Assembly (NCBI RefSeq): GCF_003515065.1
Contig: NZ_QXGH01000019.1
Span: forward strand, 62,001-126,000
Direction of reading: 5' to 3'
Origin: Nocardioides immobilis
Lineage (GTDB): Bacteria > Actinomycetota > Actinomycetes > Propionibacteriales > Nocardioidaceae
Length of the DNA stretch: 64,000 nt
Positions 7,740-16,389 of this stretch are shown here, one piece after another. The notes under the pieces are model-generated. The model did not search any database. It was not told the origin of the DNA and worked only from the letters and a program-made list of their open reading frames with translations. Made by a program: the position numbers and the translations under genes. The first letter of the stretch is position 1. Every line of letters begins with the position of its first letter.

Positions 7740-8875
7740 TGCCACACCTTCTCGATCGCGGCCTCGAGGTCGCGGCCCACGCGCGCGTGGTCACCGTCGA
7801 ACACCACCCGGCCGTCGATGACGACCTCGGTGACGTCGGCGGTGGTGGCGGCGAAGACCGCCGACTCGACGCCGCCGCCGGTGCCGGCGGTCCGCGGGCT
7901 GGCCGGGTCGAGGGTGACCGTCCCGGCCGGGTCGAGCCCGAGGGACGCGTGGCCGTGCCCGGTGGCGCAGTCGAGCAGCGCCCGCGCGGACCAGTGGCCG
8001 CGGACGCCGCTCCGCAGGCGGTCGTGCATCTCGACCCCGCGCATCTCCTCGAACAGGTCGACCACCGCGTGGCTGTCGGACCCCAGCGCGACTCGGGCGC
8101 CGGCGGCCCGCAGGTCTCCGCCCCGGCCGAGTCCGTCAGCCAGGTCGCGCTCGGTCGTCGGGCAGAGGCAGACGAAGCAGCCGGCGTCGCCGATGGTGCG
8201 GACGTCGGCGTCGGTCAGGTGGGTCGCGTGGACCAGTGTCGTGCGGGGGCCGAGCACCCCCGCTTCCGCGAGCAGGGTGGTCGGGGTGACGCCGTACGCC
8301 GCGACGCAGGCGTCGTTCTCGGCGGGCTGCTCGGAGAGATGGACGTGCAACGGCCGGTCCGTCGCCCATGCCGCGACCGTGCTCATCTGATCGGCAGGGA
8401 CCGCCCGCACGCTGTGGATCGCCGCGCCGACGCGGTCGTCGTCGAACGCCGCGACCCGCTCGGCCCACGCCTCGGCGGTGCCGTCGCTGAACCGGCGCTG
8501 CACGCCCTCGGCCGGATGCCCGATCCCCGCCGTCAGGTAGCAGGTGTCGAGGAGCCGGATCCGGATCCCCACGTCGTCCGCCGCGGCCAGCAGGGCGCGC
8601 CCCATCTCGTTGGGATCGTCGTACGGCGTGCCGTCGGGCTGGTGGTGCAGGTAGTGGAACTCCCCCACGGCGCCGATCCCGCCGGCCAGCATCTCGGCGT
8701 ACGCGGCGCGCGCGAGGTCGAAGTAGAGGTCGGGGGTGAGTCGTGCGGCGAGGTCGTACATCTGCTCGCGCCAGGTCCAGAAGCTGCCGGTGCCCTGCTG
8801 GGTACGGCCGCGCAGCGCCCGGTGGAACGCGTGGGAGTGCGCGTTCGCCATGGCCGGGACGGTCAGGGAGGTCAC
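7736..8875 (-). CDS. hutF: Formimidoylglutamate deiminase (N-terminally short)
   Basis: A 379-aa amidohydrolase matching HutF, which deaminates N-formimino-L-glutamate to N-formyl-L-glutamate. It shows the zinc motif [15 protein letters not shown] (about residues 9-23), [28 protein letters not shown] and [14 protein letters not shown]. The GTG start overlaps the upstream stop in a GTGA junction. From this start the zinc motif is only 12 residues in, whereas other HutF proteins carry about 45-50 residues before it, so the first strands of the beta-sandwich are missing; the frame upstream reads as a shadow of the preceding gene and does not supply them. The C-terminal strand of the sandwich ([14 protein letters not shown]) is kept. 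Confidence 0.9.
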   Translation of the reverse strand: MTSLTVPAMANAHSHAFHRALRGRTQQGTGSFWTWREQMYDLAARLTPDLYFDLARAAYAEMLAGGIGAVGEFHYLHHQPDGTPYDDPNEMGRALLAAADDVGIRIRLLDTCYLTAGIGHPAEGVQRRFSDGTAEAWAERVAAFDDDRVGAAIHSVRAVPADQMSTVAAWATDRPLHVHLSEQPAENDACVAAYGVTPTTLLAEAGVLGPRTTLVHATHLTDADVRTIGDAGCFVCLCPTTERDLADGLGRGGDLRAAGARVALGSDSHAVVDLFEEMRGVEMHDRLRSGVRGHWSARALLDCATGHGHASLGLDPAGTVTLDPASPRTAGTGGGVESAVFAATTADVTEVVIDGRVVFDGDHARVGRDLEAAIEKVWQ

Positions 8876-10041
8876 CGGAGCAGGCCCTCCAGCGCGCCCG
8901 CGAGCGCTTCGACGCCGGCCAGGCAGTCGGCGGTCTCCGCGAGCTCTTCCGGCGAGTGCGAGACACCGGTCGGGTTGCGGACGAAGAGCATCGCGGACGG
9001 GATCCCAGCAGCCTGCAGGATGCCGGCGTCGTGGCCGGCCTGGGTCGGCAGCACGGGCAGTCCCTCGCCGATCGCAGCGGCCAGGCCGGCGTCGAACCCG
9101 ACCGCGCCGGTGACCGACTCTGCGGTGACCTCGAGCCGGGTGCCGTCGCTGGCGGCCTGCTCGGCGGCCTGCTTCTCGACGGCCGCCACCAGCTCGCCGA
9201 GCGCGGCGTCGGACTCGGCGCGCGCGTCGAGCCAGGCGGTGACCCGGGACGGCACCGCGTTGGTGCCGTTGGGGGCCACCTCGATCCGGCCGAACGTCGC
9301 CCGCTGTCCCGACATCCGCGCCTCCTTGTTGGCGGCCAGCGCGGTCATCGCATAGGTCAGCATCGGGTCGGCCCGGTCCTCCATCCGGGTGGTCCCGGCG
9401 TGGTCGGCGCGCCCGGTCACGTCGTACCGCCAACGGCCGTGCGGCCAGATCCCGCTGGCCACGCCGACGGGCACCTCCAGGTCGACGAGGGCCCGGCCCT
9501 GCTCGACGTGCAGCTCCACGAACAGGCCCACCTGGTCCAGCCACGGCGTGGGTGCGCCGCCGGTGACGACGTCGCCGAGCCGAACGCCGTCGCGGTCGGC
9601 CAGGCCGCGCACGTCGTCCCAGCGCGTGCCTCCGGTGGCCAGCCGCGAGCCCAGGCATGCCAACCCGAACCGCGAGCCCTCCTCCTCGACGAACACACCG
9701 ACGCCGAGCGGGCGCTGCGGCTGTACGCCGCGCTCACGCATCAGGTCGACCGCGGCCAGCGCGGAGACGACACCGAGCGGCCCGTCGTACGCACCGCCGT
9801 CGAGGACGCTGTCGAGGTGGGAGCCGGTCAGCACGGCGTCGCCGGCCGAGGGGTCGCCCCACCACGCGACCAGGTTGCCGAACGGGTCTTCCTCCACGGC
9901 GAGGTCACGCGCAGCAGCCTCTTCCCGGAACCACGCCCGCAGCTCGAGCTCCGCACTCGCCCATGGCTGGCGGAAGTAGCCGCCCGATGTCGCCGAGCGG
10001 CCGATCGGCGCGAGGTCGTGCCACAGGGACTCGAAGGTCAT
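8872..10041 (-). CDS. M20-family amidohydrolase (allantoate amidohydrolase-like) of the hut operon
   Basis: A 389-aa di-metal hydrolase of the AllC/N-carbamoyl-amino-acid hydrolase group. Metal and substrate motifs visible are [19 protein letters not shown] (about residues 73-91), [10 protein letters not shown] (about 115-124), ELHVEQG (about 176), [11 protein letters not shown] and the terminal GVSHSPEE. It lies between hutU and hutF with 4-nt overlaps on both sides. The pathway drawn by the operon produces N-formyl-L-glutamate but contains no HutG-type deformylase, so I infer that this enzyme hydrolyses N-formylglutamate to glutamate and formate. An allantoate role is possible but no purine genes are present. 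Confidence 0.85.
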   Translation of the reverse strand: MTFESLWHDLAPIGRSATSGGYFRQPWASAELELRAWFREEAAARDLAVEEDPFGNLVAWWGDPSAGDAVLTGSHLDSVLDGGAYDGPLGVVSALAAVDLMRERGVQPQRPLGVGVFVEEEGSRFGLACLGSRLATGGTRWDDVRGLADRDGVRLGDVVTGGAPTPWLDQVGLFVELHVEQGRALVDLEVPVGVASGIWPHGRWRYDVTGRADHAGTTRMEDRADPMLTYAMTALAANKEARMSGQRATFGRIEVAPNGTNAVPSRVTAWLDARAESDAALGELVAAVEKQAAEQAASDGTRLEVTAESVTGAVGFDAGLAAAIGEGLPVLPTQAGHDAGILQAAGIPSAMLFVRNPTGVSHSPEELAETADCLAGVEALAGALEGLLR

Positions 10042-11717
10042 CGACCGTCCTTCATCGGGACGGTGACTCCGCGCTGGGCCGCGACCTCGTCCGCGCGGTC
10101 GTAGCCGGCGTCGACGTGCCGGATCACGCCCATGCCCGGGTCGTTGGTGAGCACCCGCTCGATCTTCTGCGCCGCGAGGTCGGTGCCGTCGGCGACGCAC
10201 ACCTGCCCGGCATGGATCGAGCGTCCCATGCCGACCCCACCGCCGTGGTGGATCGACACCCAGGTGGCGCCGGACGCGGTGTTGACCAGCGCGTTGAGCA
10301 GCGGCCAGTCGGCGATGGCGTCGGAGCCGTCGAGCATCGACTCGGTCTCGCGGTACGGCGAGGCGACCGAGCCGCAGTCGAGGTGGTCGCGGCCGATCAC
10401 GACCGGCGCCTTGAGCTCGCCGGAGGCGACCATCTCGTTGAACTTGAGTCCGGCGAGGTGGCGCTCGCCGTAGCCCAGCCAGCAGATCCGCGCGGGCAGG
10501 CCCTGGTAGTGCACCCGCTCCTGGGCCATGATGATCCACTTCCGGAGCCGCTCGTTCTCGGGAAACAGCTCGAGGATCGCGCGGTCGGTGGCCGCGATGT
10601 CGGCCGGGTCACCGGACAGCGCAGCCCACCGGAACGGGCCCTTGCCCTCGCAGAACAGCGGCCGGATGTACGCCGGAACGAAGCCGGGGAACTCGAACGC
10701 CCGGTCGTAGCCGCCCTTGCGCGCCTCGTCGCGGATCGAGTTGCCGTAGTCGAAGACCTCGGCGCCCCGGTCCTGGAACTCGACCATCGCTCGCACGTGG
10801 GCGGCCATCGACGACTGCGCGGCCTTGGTGAACCCCGCCGGGTCGGTCTCACGCTGCGCCTGCCACTCCTCGAACGGCACGCCCACCGGGAGGTAGAACA
10901 GCGGGTCGTGCGCCGAGGTCTGGTCGGTGACGATGTCGATCGGGGCACCCTGCTCGAGCAGCGCGGGCACCATCTCGGCAGCGTTGCCGAGCACGCCGAT
11001 CGACAGCGGCCGGCGGGCGTCCCGCGCCGCGACCGCCAGCTCGAGGGCGCGGTCGAGGGAGTCGGCCTGGACGTCGAGGTAGCGGTGCTCGATCCGGCGG
11101 GTGATCCGCGACTGGTCGCACTCGATGCAGATCACGACGCCGTCGTTCATGGTGACGGCGAGCGGCTGGGCGCCCCCCATGCCGCCGAGCCCGGCGGTCA
11201 GCGTGATCGTGCCGGCCAGCGTCCCCTCGAACGACTGGTCCGCGACTGCGGCGAACGTCTCGAAGGTGCCCTGCAGGATCCCCTGGGTGCCGATGTAGAT
11301 CCAGGAGCCGGCGGTCATCTGGCCGTACATCGTGAGGCCGAGGTCCTCGAGCCGGCGGAACTCCTCCCAGTTGGCCCAGTCCCCCACCAGGTTGGAGTTC
11401 GCGATCAGCACGCGCGGTGCCCACTCGTGGGTGCGCATCACGCCGACCGGCTTGCCGCTCTGCACGAGGAGGGTCTCGTCGGACTCGAGGTCGCGCAGGG
11501 TGCGGAGGATCGCGTCGTACGCCTCCCAGCTGCGCGCCGCCTTGCCCGTGCCCCCGTAGACGACGAGGTCGTCGGGGCGCTCCGCGACCTCGGGGTCGAG
11601 GTTGTTCATCAGCATCCGCAGCGGAGCCTCGGTCTGCCAGGACTTCGCGGTCAGCTCGGTGCCGGTCGGGGCGTGGATCGGCAGCCTCTCGTTCGTCGAG
11701 CTTGTCGAAATGGTCAT
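10038..11717 (-). CDS. hutU: Urocanate hydratase
   Basis: A 559-aa urocanase, which hydrates urocanate to imidazolonepropionate using tightly bound NAD+. Typical segments are [20 protein letters not shown] near the N-terminus, [17 protein letters not shown], the dinucleotide-binding [23 protein letters not shown] and the [17 protein letters not shown] block near the C-terminus. The ATG at 11717 overlaps the hutH stop (ATGA), and its own stop overlaps the next start in the same way, placing it second in the operon. Length is normal for the family. Confidence 0.97.
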   Translation of the reverse strand: MTISTSSTNERLPIHAPTGTELTAKSWQTEAPLRMLMNNLDPEVAERPDDLVVYGGTGKAARSWEAYDAILRTLRDLESDETLLVQSGKPVGVMRTHEWAPRVLIANSNLVGDWANWEEFRRLEDLGLTMYGQMTAGSWIYIGTQGILQGTFETFAAVADQSFEGTLAGTITLTAGLGGMGGAQPLAVTMNDGVVICIECDQSRITRRIEHRYLDVQADSLDRALELAVAARDARRPLSIGVLGNAAEMVPALLEQGAPIDIVTDQTSAHDPLFYLPVGVPFEEWQAQRETDPAGFTKAAQSSMAAHVRAMVEFQDRGAEVFDYGNSIRDEARKGGYDRAFEFPGFVPAYIRPLFCEGKGPFRWAALSGDPADIAATDRAILELFPENERLRKWIIMAQERVHYQGLPARICWLGYGERHLAGLKFNEMVASGELKAPVVIGRDHLDCGSVASPYRETESMLDGSDAIADWPLLNALVNTASGATWVSIHHGGGVGMGRSIHAGQVCVADGTDLAAQKIERVLTNDPGMGVIRHVDAGYDRADEVAAQRGVTVPMKDGR

Positions 11718-13258
11718 CGAAGGTCTCCGATCACGGACTGGGCGGCGTCGAGGACGGCGCCGGAGTGGACGAGCTGGAACGCCTGCTCGATCTCGGGTGA
11801 GAGGTGGCGGTCGGGGCCAGGTCCGGCGATCCCGGCGTCCCGCAGGAGTCGTACGACGGCGCTCGTGGCCGGCGCGGGCTCCAACGGCGCACGCAGGTCG
11901 AGTGCCCGGGCAGCGGTGAGGACCTCGATCGCGACCACCCGGGTCAGGCCGTCGACCGAGCGGCGGAGCTTGCGGGCGGCGGACCAGCCCATGGAGACGT
12001 GGTCCTCCTGCATCGCGCTCGAGGGGATCGAGTCGACGCTCGCCGGGTTGGCGAGGCGCTTCATCTCCGAGACGATCGCGGCCTGGGTGTACTGGGCGAT
12101 CATGTGCCCGCTGTCGACGCCGGGGTCGTCGGCCAGGAACGGCGGCAGCCCGTGGTTGCGGGCCTTGTCGAGGAACCGGTCGGTGCGCCGCTCGCTGATC
12201 GATGCGACGTCGGCCGCCGCGATGGCGAGGAAGTCGAGCACGTAGGCGACGGGCGCCCCGTGGAAGTTGCCGTTGCTCTCGAGCCGGCCGTCCACCACGA
12301 CCGGGTTGTCGATCGCGCTGGCGAGCTCGCGGCCGGCGACGGTGGCGGCGTACTCGACGGTGTCGCGCGCCGCGCCGTGGACCTGCGGTGAGCAGCGCAG
12401 CGAGTAGGCGTCCTGCACCCGGTTGCAGTCGGGCCCGCGGTGCGAGGCGACCACGCCGGAGTCGGCGAGGAGGGCGACCAGGTTGGCGGCGGCGTCGGCC
12501 TGGCCGGGGTGGGGGCGCAGCGCCTGGAGCTCGGGCGCGAAGACCCTGTCCGTGCCGAGCTGGGCCTCGACCGACATGGCCGCGGCGATGTCGACGGTGC
12601 GGAGCAGCCGGCGCAGGTCGGTGATCGCCAGCACCAGCATGCCGAGCATCCCGTCGGTGCCGTTGATGAGGGCGAGACCCTCCTTCTCGGCGAGCTCGAC
12701 GGGCTTCAGCCCGGCTGCTGCGAGGGCATCGGCGACGGGGACCAGGTTGCCGTCGGCGTCGCGGACCTGGCCCTCGCCCATCAGGGCGAGCGCGCAGTGC
12801 GCCAGCGGAGCCAGGTCGCCGGAGCAGCCCAGCGAGCCGTACTCGTGGACGACCGGAGTGATCCCGTGCGTCAGCAGACCGGCGAGCAGCTCGGCGGTCT
12901 CGCGGCGGACGCCGGTGTGGCCGGTCGCGAGCGTCGACAGCCGGAGCAGCATCAGCCCCCGCACCACCTCGCGCTCGACCTCGGGGCCCGAGCCGGCCGC
13001 GTGGGACCGGACGAGCGAGCGCTGCAGCTGGGTCCGCAGCTCGGGTGCGATGTGCCGCGTCGCGAGCGCGCCGAAGCCGGTCGAGACGCCGTACGTCGGT
13101 GTCGGCGACGCCGCCAGCTCCTCCACGATCCCGCGCGCCCGGTCGATCGCCGTCAGCGCGTCGGGGGCGAGCCGCACTCCCGCGCCGCCCCGTACGACCG
13201 CGACCACCTCGTCGAACGAGACCGGGCCGACACCGACCTCGACATGCTCCTGCTCCAT
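11714..13258 (-). CDS. hutH: Histidine ammonia-lyase
   Basis: A 514-aa lyase that converts L-histidine to urocanate with an autocatalytic MIO cofactor. The catalytic tyrosine motif [12 protein letters not shown] is at residues 55-66 and the cofactor segment [14 protein letters not shown] at 141-154. The triad is Cys145-Ser146-Gly147, where most ammonia-lyases have Ala-Ser-Gly; the serine and glycine needed for cyclisation are kept. The ATG at 13258 is preferred; another in-frame ATG is three codons upstream at 13267 and is also possible. It is the first gene of the hut operon and faces an ArsR regulator across a 120-bp region with two palindromes. Confidence 0.96.
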   Translation of the reverse strand: MEQEHVEVGVGPVSFDEVVAVVRGGAGVRLAPDALTAIDRARGIVEELAASPTPTYGVSTGFGALATRHIAPELRTQLQRSLVRSHAAGSGPEVEREVVRGLMLLRLSTLATGHTGVRRETAELLAGLLTHGITPVVHEYGSLGCSGDLAPLAHCALALMGEGQVRDADGNLVPVADALAAAGLKPVELAEKEGLALINGTDGMLGMLVLAITDLRRLLRTVDIAAAMSVEAQLGTDRVFAPELQALRPHPGQADAAANLVALLADSGVVASHRGPDCNRVQDAYSLRCSPQVHGAARDTVEYAATVAGRELASAIDNPVVVDGRLESNGNFHGAPVAYVLDFLAIAAADVASISERRTDRFLDKARNHGLPPFLADDPGVDSGHMIAQYTQAAIVSEMKRLANPASVDSIPSSAMQEDHVSMGWSAARKLRRSVDGLTRVVAIEVLTAARALDLRAPLEPAPATSAVVRLLRDAGIAGPGPDRHLSPEIEQAFQLVHSGAVLDAAQSVIGDLR

Positions 13259-13310
13259 GCGTCCCATCCAACTCCTGCCGGGCGCCCGTCACCAGCGTCT
13301 CCGGCGTGCC

Positions 13311-13332
13311 GACGTCTCGTATCCGAGACGTC
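13311..13332. promoter_or_regulatory. 22-bp palindrome upstream of hutH
   Basis: GACGTCTCG and CGAGACGTC are perfect 9-bp inverted repeats separated by TATC, centred about 64 bp before the hutH start. No T-run follows, so an operator is more likely than a terminator. Candidate proteins are the IclR regulator encoded at 15582 or a regulator elsewhere; the neighbouring ArsR has its own distinct site. Confidence 0.55.
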
Positions 13333-13346
13333 ACAACCTGCAGGGC

Positions 13347-13375
13347 TTGCCCAATGCGTTAGTGATGACTAACGT
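13347..13375 (+). promoter_or_regulatory. Leaderless promoter of the first ArsR gene
   Basis: TTGCCC (-35, 13347-13352) and TAACGT (-10, 13370-13375) are 17 bp apart. The ATG at 13382 is 6 nt after the -10 hexamer and no ribosome site is present, so transcription probably starts at the start codon. Confidence 0.6.
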
Positions 13376-13378
13376 ATT
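13353..13378. promoter_or_regulatory. ArsR-type operator overlapping the promoter
   Basis: CGTTAGT-GATG-ACTAACG is a perfect 7-bp inverted repeat; with outer AAT/ATT bases the arms extend to 11 bp with one mismatch. It covers the spacer and -10 hexamer of the ArsR promoter, ideal for autorepression by the protein encoded immediately downstream. Confidence 0.65.
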
Positions 13379-13381
13379 CGC

Positions 13382-13684
13382 ATGGACGCGTTCAGTGCAG
13401 CCGCGGAGCCGAACCGGCGCCGAATCCTGCAGCTGCTCGCGTCGCAGCCGAAGACCGTCACCGAGATCGCCTCCGCGTTCCCGGTGACGCGGTCGGCGAT
13501 CAGCCAGCACCTTCTCCTGCTGGCCGAGGCCGGCCTCGTGGCGGCCGAGAAGGTCGGCCGCCAACGGATCTACCGCGTCGTCCCCGAAGGCCTGCGCGCG
13601 CTACAGGCCGAGATCGACCGGTTCTGGACCGACGAGCTGGACCGGCTCGTCGTCGACGCCGACACGCTGAGGAGCAACCGATGA
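13382..13684 (+). CDS. ArsR-family transcriptional regulator
   Basis: A 100-aa winged-helix repressor. The segment PNRRRILQLLASQPKTVTEIA (about residues 10-30) and the recognition helix TRSAISQHLLLLAEAGLV (about 36-53) followed by the wing KVGRQRIYRV are classic for the ArsR group that controls SRPBCC proteins. There is no metal-binding cysteine motif, so it is probably not a metal sensor. The transcript appears leaderless, with the operator on the -10 region. Its stop overlaps the start of the SRPBCC-TIGR03086 fusion (ATGA), so the two are one operon. Confidence 0.92.
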   Translation: MDAFSAAAEPNRRRILQLLASQPKTVTEIASAFPVTRSAISQHLLLLAEAGLVAAEKVGRQRIYRVVPEGLRALQAEIDRFWTDELDRLVVDADTLRSNR

Positions 13685-14667
13685 CCTACACGAAGACCGT
13701 CACCCTCCCGGTGACTCCGGACGAGGCGTTCGCTCTCGTGACCGAGCCCGAGCGGCTGCGCCGGTGGATGACCGTCGCCGCCACCGTCGACCTCCGCGCC
13801 GGCGGCGAGTACCGCTGGACCGTCAGCCCCGGTCACCACGCCGGCGGCACCATCCGAGAGATCGAGCCCGGCCGCCGGGTCGTCCTCGGCTGGGGCTGGG
13901 AGGGCGCGGCGACACCGGCGGTCGACGGCTCGACCGTGATCGTCACTGTCGAGCCGGACGGCGACGGGTCCCGCGTCACCCTGGCTCACGAAGGCCTCAC
14001 CGCCGAGGAGGAGGCCAGCCACGCCGAGGGCTGGGCGCACTTCCTCGAGCGGCTCGAGCAGGCCGCCGCGACCGGCGACGCCGGCCAGGACCCGTGGGCG
14101 TGGGCTCCGGAGAACCTGTCCCCCACGGTCGCTGCCGAGGCGGCGCTGGCCGCGATCCAGCCAGCCCTGCGCGCCATCACCGATGCCGACGCCGACCGCG
14201 CGACTCCCTGCCCGGAGCTGCCCGTCGGCGCGCTGGTCGACCACCTGGTTCGTTCACTCGTGGGTCTCGGCGGGATGGCCGGAGGGAGCGTCGAGGAGGT
14301 CGCCGGTACGGCGGAGCACCGCGTCTCCACCGCCGCGGCGCAGGCGATCGCCGCGTGGCGCGTAGCCGACCTGGACGCCCCCGTGCAGGGTCCTGTCGGC
14401 GAGATGCCCGGCGCTGTGGCCGCCACCCTGCTCCCGACGGAGATCCTGCTGCACGGCTGGGACCTCGCCGAGGGTCTCGGCCTCACTGCGGCGATCTCGG
14501 ACGAGGTCGTGGCCTACGTCCGCGGCCTGGCCGAGCCGATCCTGCCAATGGCGCGCGGGCGCTCGTTCGCCGAGGAGGTGCCGGCGCCCGCCGACGCGAC
14601 TCCCCTCGACTCCTTCGCCGCGTTCGCCGGCCGGACCCGGCTGATGGCGGCGGAGGCCGGGCGATGA
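13681..14667 (+). CDS. SRPBCC (AHSA1-like) domain fused to TIGR03086-type domain
   Basis: A 328-aa two-domain protein. Residues 1-145 form an AHSA1-like SRPBCC hydrophobic-pocket domain (VTLPVTPDEAFALVTEPERLRRWM and a closing AEGWAHFLERLEQ helix). Residues about 150-328 resemble TIGR03086 proteins, relatives of mycothiol-dependent maleylpyruvate isomerase and DinB, with TPCPELPVGALVDHLVRSL near 178 and the LLHGWDLAEGLG motif near 258. These domains often bind metal; the ligand of the SRPBCC half is unknown. A second copy of the same system in this window (30.6-32.1 kb) has these domains as separate genes, supporting a functional partnership. Confidence 0.88.
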   Translation: MTYTKTVTLPVTPDEAFALVTEPERLRRWMTVAATVDLRAGGEYRWTVSPGHHAGGTIREIEPGRRVVLGWGWEGAATPAVDGSTVIVTVEPDGDGSRVTLAHEGLTAEEEASHAEGWAHFLERLEQAAATGDAGQDPWAWAPENLSPTVAAEAALAAIQPALRAITDADADRATPCPELPVGALVDHLVRSLVGLGGMAGGSVEEVAGTAEHRVSTAAAQAIAAWRVADLDAPVQGPVGEMPGAVAATLLPTEILLHGWDLAEGLGLTAAISDEVVAYVRGLAEPILPMARGRSFAEEVPAPADATPLDSFAAFAGRTRLMAAEAGR

Positions 14668-14764
14668 AGATGCCCAAGGCCACACCGCCAGGTCGTTCGC
14701 ACTGTCGGCGGCAAGGGGCAGGATGACCGCCACCCGGATCCCGACGTACAAAAGGAGAGCAACG

Positions 14765-15577
14765 ATGCCCACCCGTGACGAAGCCTGGCCCACCGGCACC
14801 CCCAACTGGGTCGACATGTCGGCCGACGACACCGCCGCCGCCGCGGCCTTCTACTCCGAGCTGTTCGGCTGGAAGGTGGACGCGCCGACCGACGACGCCC
14901 AGGGCTACGCGATCGCGACCCTGAACGACCGGCCGGTCGCCGGCATCGGCCCCAAGCCGGCACCGGAGATGCCGGCCAACTGGTCGACCTACATCGCGAC
15001 CGACGATGCAGACGCCACCGCCGAGGCGATCAAGGCCGCCGGCGGGTCGCTGCACATGGACCCGTTCGACGTCGAGACGGAGCAGGGGAAGCACGGCCGG
15101 ATGTTCTTCGGCACCGCCCCTGACGGCTCCACCTTCGGAGTCTGGCAGGCGTTCGACCACATCGGCGCCGGCGTCTACAACGAGCCCGGCTCCCTGTCGT
15201 GGAACGAGCTGCACTCCCACGACCTCGAGAAGGCCAAGGCGTTCTACGCCGACGTCTTCGGCTACACCTTCGACGACATGTCGAGTCCCGAGCTCACCTA
15301 CTTCATCTTCAAGCGGTCCTCCGACGACTTCGGCGTCGGCGGCATGGGCCCGGCGGCGATGCTGCCCGAAGGCGTGCCCTCGGTCTGGCTGACCTGGTTC
15401 GCCGTCGACTCATGCGACGGGGCGGTGGCGAAGGTCCAGGAGCTCGGAGGATCGGTCGTGATGGAGCTGGGCGATTCTCCCTTCGGCCGCATGGCCGTGG
15501 TGGCCGGCGCCCAGGGCGAGACCTTCGGCGTCATCAGCCCCTCCGAGGCACAGGGAGAGATGCCCACGCCAAACTGA
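14765..15577 (+). CDS. Two-domain VOC (glyoxalase/bleomycin-resistance-like) protein
   Basis: A 270-aa protein of two tandem vicinal-oxygen-chelate domains: the first begins NWVDMSADDTAAAAAFYSELFGW (about residues 11-33), the second SWNELHSHDLEKAKAFYADVFGY (about 142-164). The start at 14765 is chosen for its strong AAAGGAG site 8 nt upstream, although an in-frame ATG lies at 14723. The 97 bp before it hold no other gene I can support. The IclR gene starts 4 bp after the stop, so the pair is likely co-transcribed. Family members include hydroxylases and antibiotic-binding proteins; a specific role cannot be given. Confidence 0.88.
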   Translation: MPTRDEAWPTGTPNWVDMSADDTAAAAAFYSELFGWKVDAPTDDAQGYAIATLNDRPVAGIGPKPAPEMPANWSTYIATDDADATAEAIKAAGGSLHMDPFDVETEQGKHGRMFFGTAPDGSTFGVWQAFDHIGAGVYNEPGSLSWNELHSHDLEKAKAFYADVFGYTFDDMSSPELTYFIFKRSSDDFGVGGMGPAAMLPEGVPSVWLTWFAVDSCDGAVAKVQELGGSVVMELGDSPFGRMAVVAGAQGETFGVISPSEAQGEMPTPN

Positions 15578-15581
15578 CCCC

Positions 15582-16337
15582 ATGGGTCAAGTCCCCTCCG
15601 CCACTCGCGCCCTGAGGGTGCTGCGGTTCCTGGCCGCGCAGCCGGAGCCCGTTCCCCTGGAGCGGGTGACGGCCGCGCTCGGGATCCCGCGCTCGTCGGC
15701 CTACCACCTCCTCACCGCCATGGTCGAGGAGGGCTTCGTCGTGCACCTCCCCGAGGAACGGCGGTACGGCGTGGGCGTGGCCGCGTTCGAGGTCGGCTCC
15801 GGCTACGCCCGTCAGGAGCCGCTGCAGCGGATCGCCCGGCGGCCGCTCGCGACGCTGGTGGACCAGGTCGGCCAGTCCGCGCACCTCGCGGTGCTGCACG
15901 GGCGCGACGTGCTCTACGTGCTCGAGGAGCGGGCGCCCGGCCGGCCGTCCCTGGTCACCGACGTCGGCGTACGACTGCCGGCGCACCTGACCGCGAGCGG
16001 CCGCGCGATCCTCGCGCAGCTGCCGGCCGCCCAGGTCCGCGCGCTCTACCCCGACCGCTCGGCTTTCGTCGATCGCACGGGGGTCGGCCCGCAGTCCCTC
16101 ACCGCGCTCCGCTCGGTCCTCACCGACACCCGGCGCCGCGGCCACGCCCGCGAGGACGGCGAAGTCACGCCAGGGCTGGCCAGCGTCGCGGCGCCGGTGC
16201 TCGACCACAACGGCCACCCGGTCGCGGGCGTGGCGACCACCTTCCCGGCCGACGGGGCCGACGTCGCCGTACTCGCCGCGGCGGTCGTGCGCACTGCCGA
16301 GCAGCTGGGCCGTCGGCTCGGCGGGCACCGGACCTAG
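15582..16337 (+). CDS. IclR-family transcriptional regulator
   Basis: A 251-aa regulator with an N-terminal winged helix (TRALRVLRFLAAQPEPVPLERVTAALGIPRSSAYHLLTAM, about residues 8-47) and an effector-binding IclR domain (HLAVLHGRDVLYVLEE, then LPAHLTASGRAILAQL near 134 and TRRRGHAREDGEV near 186). It starts 4 bp after the VOC gene and lacks its own ribosome site. IclR proteins commonly control catabolic operons near their gene; the hut operon 2.3 kb away with its 22-bp palindrome is an attractive but unproven target. Confidence 0.9.
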   Translation: MGQVPSATRALRVLRFLAAQPEPVPLERVTAALGIPRSSAYHLLTAMVEEGFVVHLPEERRYGVGVAAFEVGSGYARQEPLQRIARRPLATLVDQVGQSAHLAVLHGRDVLYVLEERAPGRPSLVTDVGVRLPAHLTASGRAILAQLPAAQVRALYPDRSAFVDRTGVGPQSLTALRSVLTDTRRRGHAREDGEVTPGLASVAAPVLDHNGHPVAGVATTFPADGADVAVLAAAVVRTAEQLGRRLGGHRT

Positions 16338-16389
16338 GACGAGGAGCCGGCACCGGGTTGCGGTCGGCTCGAAGGGGCACTGTGCGGAC

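Noticed and set aside
14664..14726. 20-codon frame MKMPKATPPGRSHCRRQGAG with 4-nt overlaps to the preceding stop and to an ATG at 14723
   Set aside because: The downstream VOC gene has a much better start at 14765 with its own AGGAG site, and the peptide has no recognisable feature; the overlaps are likely chance.
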